Source: SHAN690 sp038131955 (GTDB lineage: Bacteria; Bacteroidota; Bacteroidia; Flavobacteriales_G; Salibacteraceae). Taken from it: DNA of 64,000 nucleotides. The position numbers and the translations under genes were made by a program. The notes under the pieces are model-generated. The model was not told the origin of the DNA. It was given only the letters and a program-made list of their open reading frames with translations, and did not search any database. Shown here piece after piece: positions 1-7,756 of this stretch (positions are counted from its first letter, which is position 1; each line of letters opens with the position of its first letter). The stretch spans positions 62,001-126,000 of the forward strand of contig JAYPQK010000013.1 of assembly GCA_038131955.1 (NCBI GenBank), read 5' to 3'.

Positions 1-2
1 GG

Positions 3-152
3 AACGGAGATCTTTCTGCAAGTGCTCCACTTCCAAAAGCATTGGAAGACTACATCGATTACATCGAAGGAGAAACCAATTGTGACATTGCGATCGTTTC
101 GCTCGGACCGGATCGTACCCAGACCATGGTTCGCGATACCCAACTCGCCTAA
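3..152 (+). CDS. purA: Adenylosuccinate synthetase, C-terminal end (partial)
   Basis: The window opens inside this gene; only the last 49 codons and the TAA stop are present. The frame reads LPKALEDYIDYIEGE and then VSLGPDRTQTMVR, which matches the conserved C-terminal end of PurA (typically VSVGPDRxQT). PurA joins IMP and aspartate with GTP in the first committed step of AMP synthesis. The stop lies one base before the ATG of the OstA-like gene, so the two are probably co-transcribed. The call rests on a short tail and the N-terminal active site is out of view. Confidence 0.8.
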   Translation, partial: NGDLSASAPLPKALEDYIDYIEGETNCDIAIVSLGPDRTQTMVRDTQLA

Positions 153-153
153 C

Positions 154-1692
154 ATGTCAGGCGCGCGATTTCTGATCACGCTTTTCCTTCTCTCTCTCGG
201 CACCACCATGGTCGGTCAGGAGAAGAAAGAAGAGACGAAAAAGAAGCGCGCCGAGATACAGCTGATCCACGCAGATCGTTTCACCCGAGACGCAACCACC
301 CCGAAGGGCGCATCAAAGGTCAAGGGCGATGTGCAATTACGCCATGAGGATGCATTGATGTACTGCGATAGCGCCTATCTGTACGAGAAGTCGAATAGTC
401 TAGACGCTTTTGGTCACGTGCGAATTGTCGAAGGCGATTCCTTGAACCTAACCGGCGATTCGCTCTTCTATGACGGCGACAAGCGGGTAGCGAAGATCCG
501 AGGTCGAGTGAAGATCGACGATGGCGCATCGGTATTGACCACGAATTTCCTTGACTATTACCGAGATTCCGAAATGGGTCACTACTACGGTGGTGGGACG
601 ATCGACAGTAAGAAGGAAAAGACGAACCTTACGAGTAAGATCGGCTACTATTACATCAACACCAAGACCTTTCATTTCAAGAAGGACGTGGTGATGAAGC
701 ACCCGGATTACACCATCGTCACCGATACGATGCAATACGCTCCTGATCGTGAAAAGACGTGGTTCTTCGGGCCGACCAACATCGACTCTGAAGAAAGACA
801 TATCTATTGCGAGCTGGGCTGGTTCGATCAATTGAAGGACAAAGCGGTCTTCATCAAGAACGCACGAATCCAGACCGAATCACAGGTCATGGAGGGCGAT
901 ACGATCGAGTACGACGAAGCGAAGAAGATCGGTATAGGCAAGTGCAACGTGGTCATGATTGACACGGCGGAGAAATTCGAGGTCGAGGGCGATTATGCGC
1001 GGTACGAAGAAGAGGATAGTACCAGCTTCATGACGAAAAACCTGTTGATGAAGCAGGACATGGACGGAGACACCTTCTTCTTGACGGCAGATACGTTGTA
1101 CACCTACCCCGACACCAACGGAAAGCGAGTACTGAAGACCTACCATCACGTGCGTTTCTTTAAGAGCGACATGCAAGGGGCTTGTGACTCGTTGATGTAC
1201 TTGACCAGCGACAGCATCATCTACATGTATCGCGACCCTATTCTCTGGTCGGACGATAATCAGCTTACGGCGGATAGCATCCACATGACCATGAAGGGAG
1301 GAGCCCTGGACAAGATGTACATGAACCTCAACGCCTTCATCATTTCGAAGGAAGACACGAATTTGTACAACCAGATCAAAGGGCGAAACATGGTTGGCTA
1401 TTTCAAGGATCAGGACCTGCACAAGGTGGACGTCTTCCTAGATGGCGAGACGGTCTACTATCCCCGCGAGGAGGACAGCACACTGATCGGGGTGAACAAG
1501 ACTGAGTGCATGAACATGACCATCCGGATCGACAGCAACCAGATCGACAAGATCACTTTCTACGACAAACCCGTGGCCAAGCTGACTCCCAGCGATGACA
1601 TGCCCATGGGAGGAATCATATTGGAAGGGTTCATTTATCGGATTGCTGAGAAGCCTTTGAGTCCGGGGGATCTACTCCGAAGGGAAGACTAA
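154..1692 (+). CDS. OstA-like protein (LptA/OstA family, Bacteroidota type)
   Basis: Predicted exported protein of 512 residues. Start chosen at ATG 154, which opens a signal peptide (MSGARFLITLFLLSLG, ending near VGQ); an in-frame upstream start would lie inside purA. After a short KK/EE-rich stretch comes a beta-rich OstA-like region (about residues 40-200, with repeated GD.L...D.L.YD units) of the kind found in LptA and at the N-terminus of LptD. The rest is further D/Y-rich beta structure with no transmembrane segment. The family is thought to form or extend the periplasmic lipopolysaccharide bridge. The lptD gene is 6 kb downstream, so a joint role in LPS transport is plausible but inferred. 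It follows purA by one base. Confidence 0.82.
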   Translation: MSGARFLITLFLLSLGTTMVGQEKKEETKKKRAEIQLIHADRFTRDATTPKGASKVKGDVQLRHEDALMYCDSAYLYEKSNSLDAFGHVRIVEGDSLNLTGDSLFYDGDKRVAKIRGRVKIDDGASVLTTNFLDYYRDSEMGHYYGGGTIDSKKEKTNLTSKIGYYYINTKTFHFKKDVVMKHPDYTIVTDTMQYAPDREKTWFFGPTNIDSEERHIYCELGWFDQLKDKAVFIKNARIQTESQVMEGDTIEYDEAKKIGIGKCNVVMIDTAEKFEVEGDYARYEEEDSTSFMTKNLLMKQDMDGDTFFLTADTLYTYPDTNGKRVLKTYHHVRFFKSDMQGACDSLMYLTSDSIIYMYRDPILWSDDNQLTADSIHMTMKGGALDKMYMNLNAFIISKEDTNLYNQIKGRNMVGYFKDQDLHKVDVFLDGETVYYPREEDSTLIGVNKTECMNMTIRIDSNQIDKITFYDKPVAKLTPSDDMPMGGIILEGFIYRIAEKPLSPGDLLRRED

Positions 1693-2027
1693 AGATTAGA
1701 TAGATAGCTGTCAGCTGTCAGGAGGCTCTCTGCGGTTTTTGCGTTAACCCGGCGAATCGTGTGGTTCACGCAAAGTGCGCGGAGACGCTTCGCTTTTTTC
1801 ACGGAGGACGCGGAGGGATCTACCACTATCATCGTCCTTGTGGCCTTCCACCAATCTTTTCCCATAGGATGCTTACGGCTCTGCACTAAAAAAGCACCCA
1901 CCCCCTAACCCCCTTCCCAGAGGGGGAAGCCCTTCGGGCAAGCAGTCAACACCGCTTCACCACACACTACACCCATCACTATTCACTCCCAAACTGTTCA
2001 CCGATCACTACTTGACTATTTGACCAT
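1693..2027. repeat. Repeat-rich spacer between convergent genes
   Basis: No convincing gene in this 335-base gap. It holds three kinds of low-complexity material: a TTCACGCAAAG...CGCGGAG phrase (about 1763-1816) that recurs near 63851-63912; a C-rich phrase with inverted repeat CTTCCC/GGGAAG (1913-1918 with 1924-1929), followed by a GCCC-TTC-GGGC hairpin; and a run of short quasi-repeats of the ATTCACT/CACTACTTGACTATTTGACC type (about 1960-2027). The hairpins may end transcription from both sides, but there is no clean T-tract. Confidence 0.6.
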
Positions 2028-2531
2028 CTATGGCAACAAATTCCGATGCCAGCTCTCCTTGACGGTCGTTTCCCAAGAAGTTTTGAGTTCACCGACCGAC
2101 TGAACCACGTTGTTGAAGACGGGTGTGTCCTGGTCGGCGGTGCCGTTTGCTAGCATTTTCGTGAAGTTATTCGCATCGACCTCGAGGATGTCTTCCCCTT
2201 TGCGGTAGGCTACCTTCATTCGTTCCAATAGATCGAGCGAGTATTTGGAATCGATCTCTTGAACGGTGCGCATCAGTTTGTCTACTGAGCAACCCGTGGC
2301 TTGCGCCATGGCCTCGTCGACTCCGATCACAATGAAGCGATCATAACGGATCTCGAACGCTGCAAAAAGTTGCTTGCCGTGGGCGGCCCAGTCTTTTAGG
2401 AAACTGATGAGAGTAGAGCTTATATCGGTCCTGACATCTCCCGTCAATGGCTTGGAGGATTGAAACACCCAAACGCGGGCATCATCCGACATGGCGGAAA
2501 GATCAGTTACGGTTAGTGGACTTTCGATCAT
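2028..2531 (-). CDS. Conserved Bacteroidota protein, often labelled ABC transporter ATPase
   Basis: A 167-residue soluble protein. It resembles a small family in Flavobacteriia and Bacteroidia that is frequently annotated as an ABC transporter ATPase, yet no Walker A, Walker B or signature motif is visible here, so that label should not be trusted. Recognisable features are the SSxPLT...FLKDWAAHGKQL stretch near the N-terminus, a DRFIVIGVDE strand and a conserved GCSVDKLMRTVQ segment. Its start overlaps the stop of the CCG-domain gene by four bases (ATGA), so it is translationally coupled as the last gene of the Fe-S operon. Function unknown; a role tied to the upstream redox proteins is only suggested by position. 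Confidence 0.7.
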   Translation of the reverse strand: MIESPLTVTDLSAMSDDARVWVFQSSKPLTGDVRTDISSTLISFLKDWAAHGKQLFAAFEIRYDRFIVIGVDEAMAQATGCSVDKLMRTVQEIDSKYSLDLLERMKVAYRKGEDILEVDANNFTKMLANGTADQDTPVFNNVVQSVGELKTSWETTVKESWHRNLLP

Positions 2532-3319
2532 AGGTCTGCTGCTTCTGCGATGAGTTCTGCTATATCCTTAACCTCGATCTCCCCTTCTTTGTTGAAGTGC
2601 TTCACTCCGTCGATCATCATGGTGTTGCAAAACGGACATCCCGCAGCTACGATATCAGCCTTGGATTCAAGGACATCTTCGGTACGCTCGATGTTGACTT
2701 CCTTGTTGCCTTTCTCTGCTTCCTTGAACATCTGCGCACCTCCGGCACCACAGCATAATCCGTTTTGGCGACAACGCTTCATCTCTACCAATTCGGCATC
2801 CAGCTTCTGAAGAACCTCTCGTGGAGCTTCATAAACATCATTCGCGCGACCCAAGTAACACGGATCATGGAAGGTGATCTTCTTTCCTTTGAACGAACCG
2901 CCTTCCACCGTGAGTCGGCCTTCCTTCAGCAGCGAGTTGATGAACGTAGTGTGATGGATCACCTCATAGTTCCCTCCCAATTCAGGATACTCATTCTTCA
3001 AGGTATTGAAGCAATGCGGACACGCCGTCACGATACGCTTCACCTCATAGGCATTGAGTACTTGGATGTTCGCAAAGGCTTGCATCTGAAAGAGAAACTC
3101 ATTCCCCGCCCGCTTCGCAGGATCACCTGAGCACGATTCTTCTGTTCCCAGTAAGGCAAACTTCACGTTCGCCTTATTCAACAGAAGCGCAAAGGCTTTG
3201 GTGATCTTCTTAGCTCGATCATCAAAACTTCCCATACATCCGACCCAGAAGAGGACTTCGGGGGATTCGCCTGCGGCGGCCATTTCGGCCATTGTTCTTA
3301 TTTGAAGATTGTTCTCCAT
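2528..3319 (-). CDS. CCG-domain (Fe-S)-binding oxidoreductase subunit
   Basis: A 263-residue soluble protein with two cysteine-rich CCG-type domains as in heterodisulfide reductase subunit B, GlpC and LutA. The first has VGCMGS, EESCSGDPAKRAG and ACPHCFNT; the second has DPCYLGR, a CCGAGG core and GCPFCNTMM. In the first copy the usual CC pair is replaced by SCSG, as seen in Bacteroidota members. Such proteins bind an unusual 4Fe-4S cluster and pass electrons to or from a partner, here probably the membrane Fe-S protein encoded at 3857-5209. A 538-base insertion with a four-helix-bundle ORF separates these two genes. The physiological substrate is unknown. Confidence 0.82.
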   Translation of the reverse strand: MENNLQIRTMAEMAAAGESPEVLFWVGCMGSFDDRAKKITKAFALLLNKANVKFALLGTEESCSGDPAKRAGNEFLFQMQAFANIQVLNAYEVKRIVTACPHCFNTLKNEYPELGGNYEVIHHTTFINSLLKEGRLTVEGGSFKGKKITFHDPCYLGRANDVYEAPREVLQKLDAELVEMKRCRQNGLCCGAGGAQMFKEAEKGNKEVNIERTEDVLESKADIVAAGCPFCNTMMIDGVKHFNKEGEIEVKDIAELIAEAADL

Positions 3320-3380
3320 GATACTTATGTTCTTTCCTTAAGTCTTGTTCTTACCTAAAATCATCAAGTGCACAGTCTTT

Positions 3381-3825
3381 AGTGCGAAGTGCGTAGTACT
3401 ATTTAATACGTCTACTGTCATTTAACACCGAATTTGCCTGGATTATTGATCATGTAATTGATCAGTCTTCCCACCTCTAGATTCAACTCACGAATCGCGG
3501 CAAGGTCAGTTGAGGTAGCATAACCACAAGCTTCAGTGAAGTCGAGCCACATATCCGTTTCTGAATTTTCACTATTAGCATCTACCAACTTACTGGCAAA
3601 GTGCTTCGGGTAGTCTTGTTTTCTATATCCTTCAGCTATCTGAGCACAAACACTACGGGAGGACCTCCTGATCTGACTGGTGAGGTCATATCTCTCCTCC
3701 GGCGGAAAAGTCTTCGATAATTCAAAGCATCTCATCGCCTGCTCAAACCCTTCTGATATGCCAATAATGTTTTAAAACTCACTTTTAGTATTCATTCAAC
3801 TACTACGCACTTAAAACTTCGCACT
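3381..3825. repeat. Inverted repeats flanking the four-helix-bundle ORF
   Basis: The left arm at 3381-3397 reads AGTGCGAAGTGCGTAGT. The right arm at 3802-3825 is its reverse complement interrupted by five extra bases (ACTACGCACTT, then AAAAC, then TTCGCACT). The arms enclose the small ORF 3418-3735. Further short repeats of the CGTACTGTCGTACTGCGCACT type follow to about 3850. The arrangement recalls the stem-flanked intervening sequences in which this protein family was first found, but here it lies between protein-coding genes. Confidence 0.6.
3418..3735 (-). CDS. Four-helix-bundle protein (23S rRNA intervening-sequence family)
   Basis: A 105-residue protein with the family core: FELSKTFPPEERYDLTSQIRRSSRSVCAQIAEGYRK, followed by KLVDANSENSETDMWLDF and a C-terminal helix. 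The family (TIGR02436) has a pentameric four-helix-bundle fold and unknown function. Start ATG 3735 gives a slightly short protein; the reading frame stays open upstream with residues that fit the first helix, so a non-ATG start is possible. It sits between two genes of an Fe-S oxidoreductase operon that normally adjoin, and is flanked by inverted repeats, suggesting a late insertion. Confidence 0.85.
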   Translation of the reverse strand: MRCFELSKTFPPEERYDLTSQIRRSSRSVCAQIAEGYRKQDYPKHFASKLVDANSENSETDMWLDFTEACGYATSTDLAAIRELNLEVGRLINYMINNPGKFGVK

Positions 3826-3856
3826 ATCGTACTGTCGTACTGCGCACTCAAAACAC

Positions 3857-5209
3857 CTACTCTTCTTTCCAGTTGAGGCGGTCGGCTTGCGCAAACTGCC
3901 ATGGTGCTCCGTTGTTTTCTATGTTGGTGAACATGCCGTTTAATTCGCTTGGTGCGGCCGATTCTTCCATTACTAGATAGCGACGTAGGTCAATGATGAT
4001 CTCCAATGGGTTGATGTTGACGGGACAGGCCTGTGTGCACGCATTGCATGTGGTACACGCCCAGAGTTCTTCTTTGGAGATGTAGTCACCCAATAGGCTT
4101 TTGCCGTCCTCGGCTTCGGCTCCGTTCTTTCGCTTGTAGGCGCCTAGTTCTTCGGCGCGGTCTCGGGTGTCCATCATGATCTTTCGTGGAGAAAGAAGCT
4201 TCCCGGTTTGATTCGCCGGACATTCCGATGTACAGCGACCACACTCGGTGCAACTGTAAGCGCCCATCAGACTTTTCCAGGTCAGGTCGGTCACGTCCTT
4301 CGCTCCGAATCGCTGAGGTGCTGCATCCGCATCAGGAGCAGGTGCAGCGAAAGGATCTAGGTTCGGATCCATCATTAGCTCAACTTCCTTCTTTACTGCT
4401 TCTAGGATATCGAACTCACCCGCTGGCTCGAGCTTGGAGTAGTAGGTGTTCGGAAAAGCCAAGAAGATGTGGAAGTGCTTTGAATAGGGAATGTAGATCA
4501 AGAATCCGAAGATGCCTACGATGTGGAACCACCAGCAAGCGCGTTCGATGTAGAACAGCGTATTCGCATCACTAGGAAGTAAACCCGTCAAGTATCCACT
4601 GAACCAGAACCAACCGTCGAAGTTGATTCCTGTGTAGTGTGCCAATCCGGCAGCCATGACTTGCTCATCTGGCAGGGCAATCAAGATGCTATCGGCGGCA
4701 TTCATCGTCAGCACGGCTAGCATCAGGAGCGACTCCACGATCAAAATGATGTTCGCATCACTCTTTGGCCAGCTGGTCATCTCCGTTCCTGAGAAACGCT
4801 TGATCTTGCCCACGTTTCTGCGAATAAGGAAGACAACGCAAGCCAGCAATACCAACACCGCTAGGAATTCGAAGAATCCGATGAACGTGTGGTAGGCTCC
4901 CGAACCGAGGAGTGAATAGAACACGCGATGCGAACCGAAGATGCCATCGATCATGATCTCCAATACCTCCAAGTTGATCAGGATGAACCCAACGTAGATG
5001 AAGATGTGCATTATCCCAGCCAGTGGTCGTGCTACCATCTTACTCTGGCCCAAGGCCACTCTTGCCATCGCACTCCAGCGTTCGCCGGAACGATCCGAGA
5101 GGTCGATATCACGACCCAAGTTGATGTTTGACTTGATCTGACGGATGCGCAGAATGAACACAGCCGCGGTAGCTAAGAGTAGTACCGTGAATATGATGCT
5201 TGAAACCAT
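3857..5209 (-). CDS. Membrane-bound 4Fe-4S dicluster oxidoreductase
   Basis: A 450-residue protein. The N-terminal half has about five or six membrane segments, the first beginning at residue 3 (IIFTVLLLATAAVF), and resembles the NarI/HdrE-like membrane anchor. A linker rich in D, A and P leads to two ferredoxin-like cluster motifs: CTECGRCTSECP near residue 317 and CTTCNACTQACP near residue 381. It probably moves electrons between the membrane quinone pool and the soluble CCG-domain partner at 2528-3319. It starts 12 bases after the MlaD gene, within the same minus-strand operon. Donor and acceptor cannot be read from the sequence. Confidence 0.82.
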   Translation of the reverse strand: MVSSIIFTVLLLATAAVFILRIRQIKSNINLGRDIDLSDRSGERWSAMARVALGQSKMVARPLAGIMHIFIYVGFILINLEVLEIMIDGIFGSHRVFYSLLGSGAYHTFIGFFEFLAVLVLLACVVFLIRRNVGKIKRFSGTEMTSWPKSDANIILIVESLLMLAVLTMNAADSILIALPDEQVMAAGLAHYTGINFDGWFWFSGYLTGLLPSDANTLFYIERACWWFHIVGIFGFLIYIPYSKHFHIFLAFPNTYYSKLEPAGEFDILEAVKKEVELMMDPNLDPFAAPAPDADAAPQRFGAKDVTDLTWKSLMGAYSCTECGRCTSECPANQTGKLLSPRKIMMDTRDRAEELGAYKRKNGAEAEDGKSLLGDYISKEELWACTTCNACTQACPVNINPLEIIIDLRRYLVMEESAAPSELNGMFTNIENNGAPWQFAQADRLNWKEE

Positions 5210-5221
5210 AAGTTGAATTCG

Positions 5222-6241
5222 TTAGTTAGGACCGTCAGGGTTGATGACCTGACCATTCGCGTCTCGATCCTTCTTATTCGGCTTGACCTCACCCTTCTGC
5301 TTCTTTCCAAAAACAGAAATGTGAACGTAACGATCAGGATTGACCCGCAAGTCCTCAGCAAGTTTATCAATTTCGAGCGAGGCTTGCTCCAGGTTCTTGT
5401 AAAGTTTGTCGTCATTCAACAACATACCCAACGATCCTTGTCCGGAATTGATCATCGTCATCAACGAATCAAGCTGCTCCAAAGCGCTGCTGGCATTCGC
5501 TACGGCAGAAGCATAGTTAGCCCGAGTAAGCGAATCACTGATGGTGGCTACGTTCTCGATGATGTCGTTGATCTGCTCGCTATTGTTGCGAATATTCAAG
5601 GCAATCGCATGGATATCACTCAAGACGATGGAGATGTTCGAGTCTTGTCTAACGACCATGTTATTGATGCTCTTCGACGTTTGTGTGATGCTCTCCAATC
5701 CGGCACCGGCCGCTTTAACTTGAGTGTTGGTGTTTTCGATCAATACTTGCGTGGTAGTGATCATATCTCTCGATTCATCGATCACGCGTTCGAGCTTGGC
5801 TTGCAAGGGTGCTAGCTTCTCTTCAATGACACGCTGGATCGCTTCTTCCATACCGGATACAAGGGTATCGCCAGCCTGGTGAGGTTCTGTTGCATCAGAA
5901 AACTCCAAGGCAATGGCTTTGGAACCCAAAAGGTCTTGAGAAATGATCCGAGCTACTGATCCATCCGGTATGACAAGTTGCTCCTCTAAGATCTCCATTC
6001 GAACCAAGATCTTATTCCCGCGTTCCGGCATTAAGGAGATAGAAGAAACCCGACCTACTTTGAAGCCATTCACGATGACAACGTTGTCTAGGTTCAATCC
6101 ATCTATCTTCTCATACACCGCATAGAACTCTCGAGAGTTGCTGAAGATATCGGACCCTTTGAGGTAGTTGATCCCAAAATACAGCAGTCCCAGTGACACG
6201 ATGATGACAGCTCCGACCTTTATTTCATTGGGTATTTTCAA
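5222..6241 (-). CDS. mlaD: MCE family protein (MlaD-like)
   Basis: A 339-residue protein anchored by one N-terminal membrane helix (IKVGAVIIVSLGLLYFGINYL). The MCE domain follows at about residues 38-115 (FYAVYEKIDGLNLDNVVIVNGFKVGRV), then a long helical coiled-coil region to about residue 300 and a charged tail. MlaD proteins form a hexameric ring that binds phospholipid and hands it between inner and outer membrane. The MlaE permease and MlaF ATPase partners are not in this window. It starts four bases after the amidase stop, so the two are co-expressed; that pairing of cell-wall and lipid-transport functions is frequent in Bacteroidota, from general knowledge. Confidence 0.88.
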   Translation of the reverse strand: MKIPNEIKVGAVIIVSLGLLYFGINYLKGSDIFSNSREFYAVYEKIDGLNLDNVVIVNGFKVGRVSSISLMPERGNKILVRMEILEEQLVIPDGSVARIISQDLLGSKAIALEFSDATEPHQAGDTLVSGMEEAIQRVIEEKLAPLQAKLERVIDESRDMITTTQVLIENTNTQVKAAGAGLESITQTSKSINNMVVRQDSNISIVLSDIHAIALNIRNNSEQINDIIENVATISDSLTRANYASAVANASSALEQLDSLMTMINSGQGSLGMLLNDDKLYKNLEQASLEIDKLAEDLRVNPDRYVHISVFGKKQKGEVKPNKKDRDANGQVINPDGPN

Positions 6242-6245
6242 GGGA

Positions 6246-7532
6246 TCATTGATTCAGTTCGCGTGAGATCTCTAGTGCCTTTGAAATGGCTATCCGTTCT
6301 CCTTTATAAAATGCGGTGATAAAGGCTTTGGGATAGGCGTTTTCTCGCACCGTTCGTTGCAAAGAAACAGCTTTTTTATAATCGGTCACTTCGCCGATGG
6401 TGTACTTGAAGAGACCGTCCACTTCATAGCGCTGAACATCCTCCAAGCCATTAAAATTCTCAGGTTTAAGTTCGATCGGTTGAGACGATGCTGCCAATTG
6501 GATCTTGTAGATCACCTGCTCTACACTGGCTGGCTTAGGCGCCGGCTGATCGGCCTTTTCTTCCACCTTTTGGGGCTTCTCATTTTCCGTTTTTGGCTTC
6601 TCTTCAGTGACACTTGGCGTTGGAGTTGGATTCTCCGCCTCCGCTTTGATCTCCTCAGCAGTGGCCATCTCCTTCTCGAAATCCGGAGTGCTGATCTCCA
6701 CCCCTTCTACTTCAGACTTGTATTGCTTGAACGCTCGGTAGATAGCACTGGCCATGTAGACCTTTCCATTGTCGCTGTTCAAGAAGTCCTCTTCACCTTT
6801 ATTCGTCAGAAAACCTAGTTCGGTCAGCACGCTCGGCATGGTGGTGAAGCTGATCACCCAGTAAGGCGCTTGCTTTACCCCGCGGTCACGTCGACTGACC
6901 CGCTCACGGTATTGATCCTGAATATGAGCACTGAGGTTCAAGCTCTGATCGAGGTAGACCGACTGAGCAATGGACCGCGCGATCAACGATTCAGGCGAAT
7001 CAGGATTGAATCCCTCATAAACCTGCTCGTAATTTTCTTCCAAGAGGATGGATGAGTTCTCTCGTTTTGCCAATTCCAAGTTCGCTTTCACCTTGGTCAT
7101 GCTCATGACAAAGGTCTCGGTGCCATGGGCATCGGTATTTGCCGCAGAGTTGCAGTGGATGGAGATGAAAACGTCGGCCTGGGCCTTGTTCGCGATCTTG
7201 GTTCGATTCTTTAGAGTAACAAATACATCTTCCTTTCGCGTGTAGATCACATCCACATTCTCAAAGGCGCGTTCAATGTACTCTCCCACCTGCAGTGCAA
7301 CATCCAAAGCGATATCCTTTTCGGTGTCTTTGTAGCGACCCGTTCCGAGATTGCCTGGGTCAGTTCCTCCATGCCCCGCATCCAATATGACCTTAAGCAC
7401 TCCCAACTCAGATATTTTAGGTCCTCGGTGGTTGGATACGAAGGAGGTAAACACCAGGATCACCCCAACACCTAAGGCTAGGTTTTTCAATGGGCGAAAT
7501 AAGGTTAACAGACGTGAATAGTTGGTATTCAT
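6246..7532 (-). CDS. N-acetylmuramoyl-L-alanine amidase (Amidase_3) with SPOR-like C-terminus
   Basis: A 428-residue exported enzyme that cleaves the bond between muramic acid and the stem peptide of peptidoglycan. Start chosen at ATG 7532 (MNTNYSRLL); a longer frame exists but adds no useful signal. A hydrophobic segment lies at residues 18-33. The Amidase_3 domain carries the zinc motifs DAGHGG (H54) and SIHCNSA and the catalytic TELGFLTN. A linker rich in P, E and K follows, then a C-terminal region (VIYKIQLAASSQPI ... YKGERIAISKALE) that resembles the SPOR repeats of the protein at 46064. A TATTTTTG promoter-like element lies at 7563-7570. It heads the minus-strand operon with mlaD. Confidence 0.9.
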   Translation of the reverse strand: MNTNYSRLLTLFRPLKNLALGVGVILVFTSFVSNHRGPKISELGVLKVILDAGHGGTDPGNLGTGRYKDTEKDIALDVALQVGEYIERAFENVDVIYTRKEDVFVTLKNRTKIANKAQADVFISIHCNSAANTDAHGTETFVMSMTKVKANLELAKRENSSILLEENYEQVYEGFNPDSPESLIARSIAQSVYLDQSLNLSAHIQDQYRERVSRRDRGVKQAPYWVISFTTMPSVLTELGFLTNKGEEDFLNSDNGKVYMASAIYRAFKQYKSEVEGVEISTPDFEKEMATAEEIKAEAENPTPTPSVTEEKPKTENEKPQKVEEKADQPAPKPASVEQVIYKIQLAASSQPIELKPENFNGLEDVQRYEVDGLFKYTIGEVTDYKKAVSLQRTVRENAYPKAFITAFYKGERIAISKALEISRELNQ

Positions 7533-7562
7533 GTGGCAACAAGACGAAATTCCTGCGGATAA

Positions 7563-7570
7563 CAAAAATA
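7563..7570 (-). promoter_or_regulatory. Candidate -7 promoter element for the amidase operon
   Basis: The minus strand reads TATTTTTG, a full match to the Bacteroidota -7 consensus TAnnTTTG, 30 bases before the chosen ATG. No TTG at the -33 position was found at normal spacing. Confidence 0.35.
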
Positions 7571-7714
7571 GAGGGGCTACTACCCATGAACGTTGAGATC
7601 ATGGATAGTATTTCACCCGAACCTGTTAATAGCTCTAGCCCCCACATCATCCGTTTCTGTGGGATTAACAAAGTTTGAGCAGTGATTTGCACCAAATCGG
7701 GGCAGATAACCGTT

Positions 7715-7722
7715 TAGATTTG
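7715..7722 (+). promoter_or_regulatory. Candidate -7 promoter element for lptD
   Basis: TAGATTTG matches TAnnTTTG and lies 34 bases before the TTG start of lptD. A TTTG is present at 7686-7689, but its 25-base spacing is longer than the usual 17-23. Confidence 0.4.
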
Positions 7723-7756
7723 CATTCTCGAACAACCTCGAACAAGCCCCCATATC

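Noticed and set aside
880..1422. Long open frame on the minus strand opposite the OstA-like gene
   Set aside because: It is antisense to a gene with clear signal peptide and family features; its own translation is V/H/R-rich and has no recognisable motif.
1689..1901. Short minus-strand open frame after the OstA-like gene
   Set aside because: It runs through dispersed repeat phrases and shows no protein-like composition or family similarity.
2028..2531. ABC transporter ATPase function for the small conserved protein
   Set aside because: Although the family often carries that label, no Walker A, Walker B or ABC signature motif is present.
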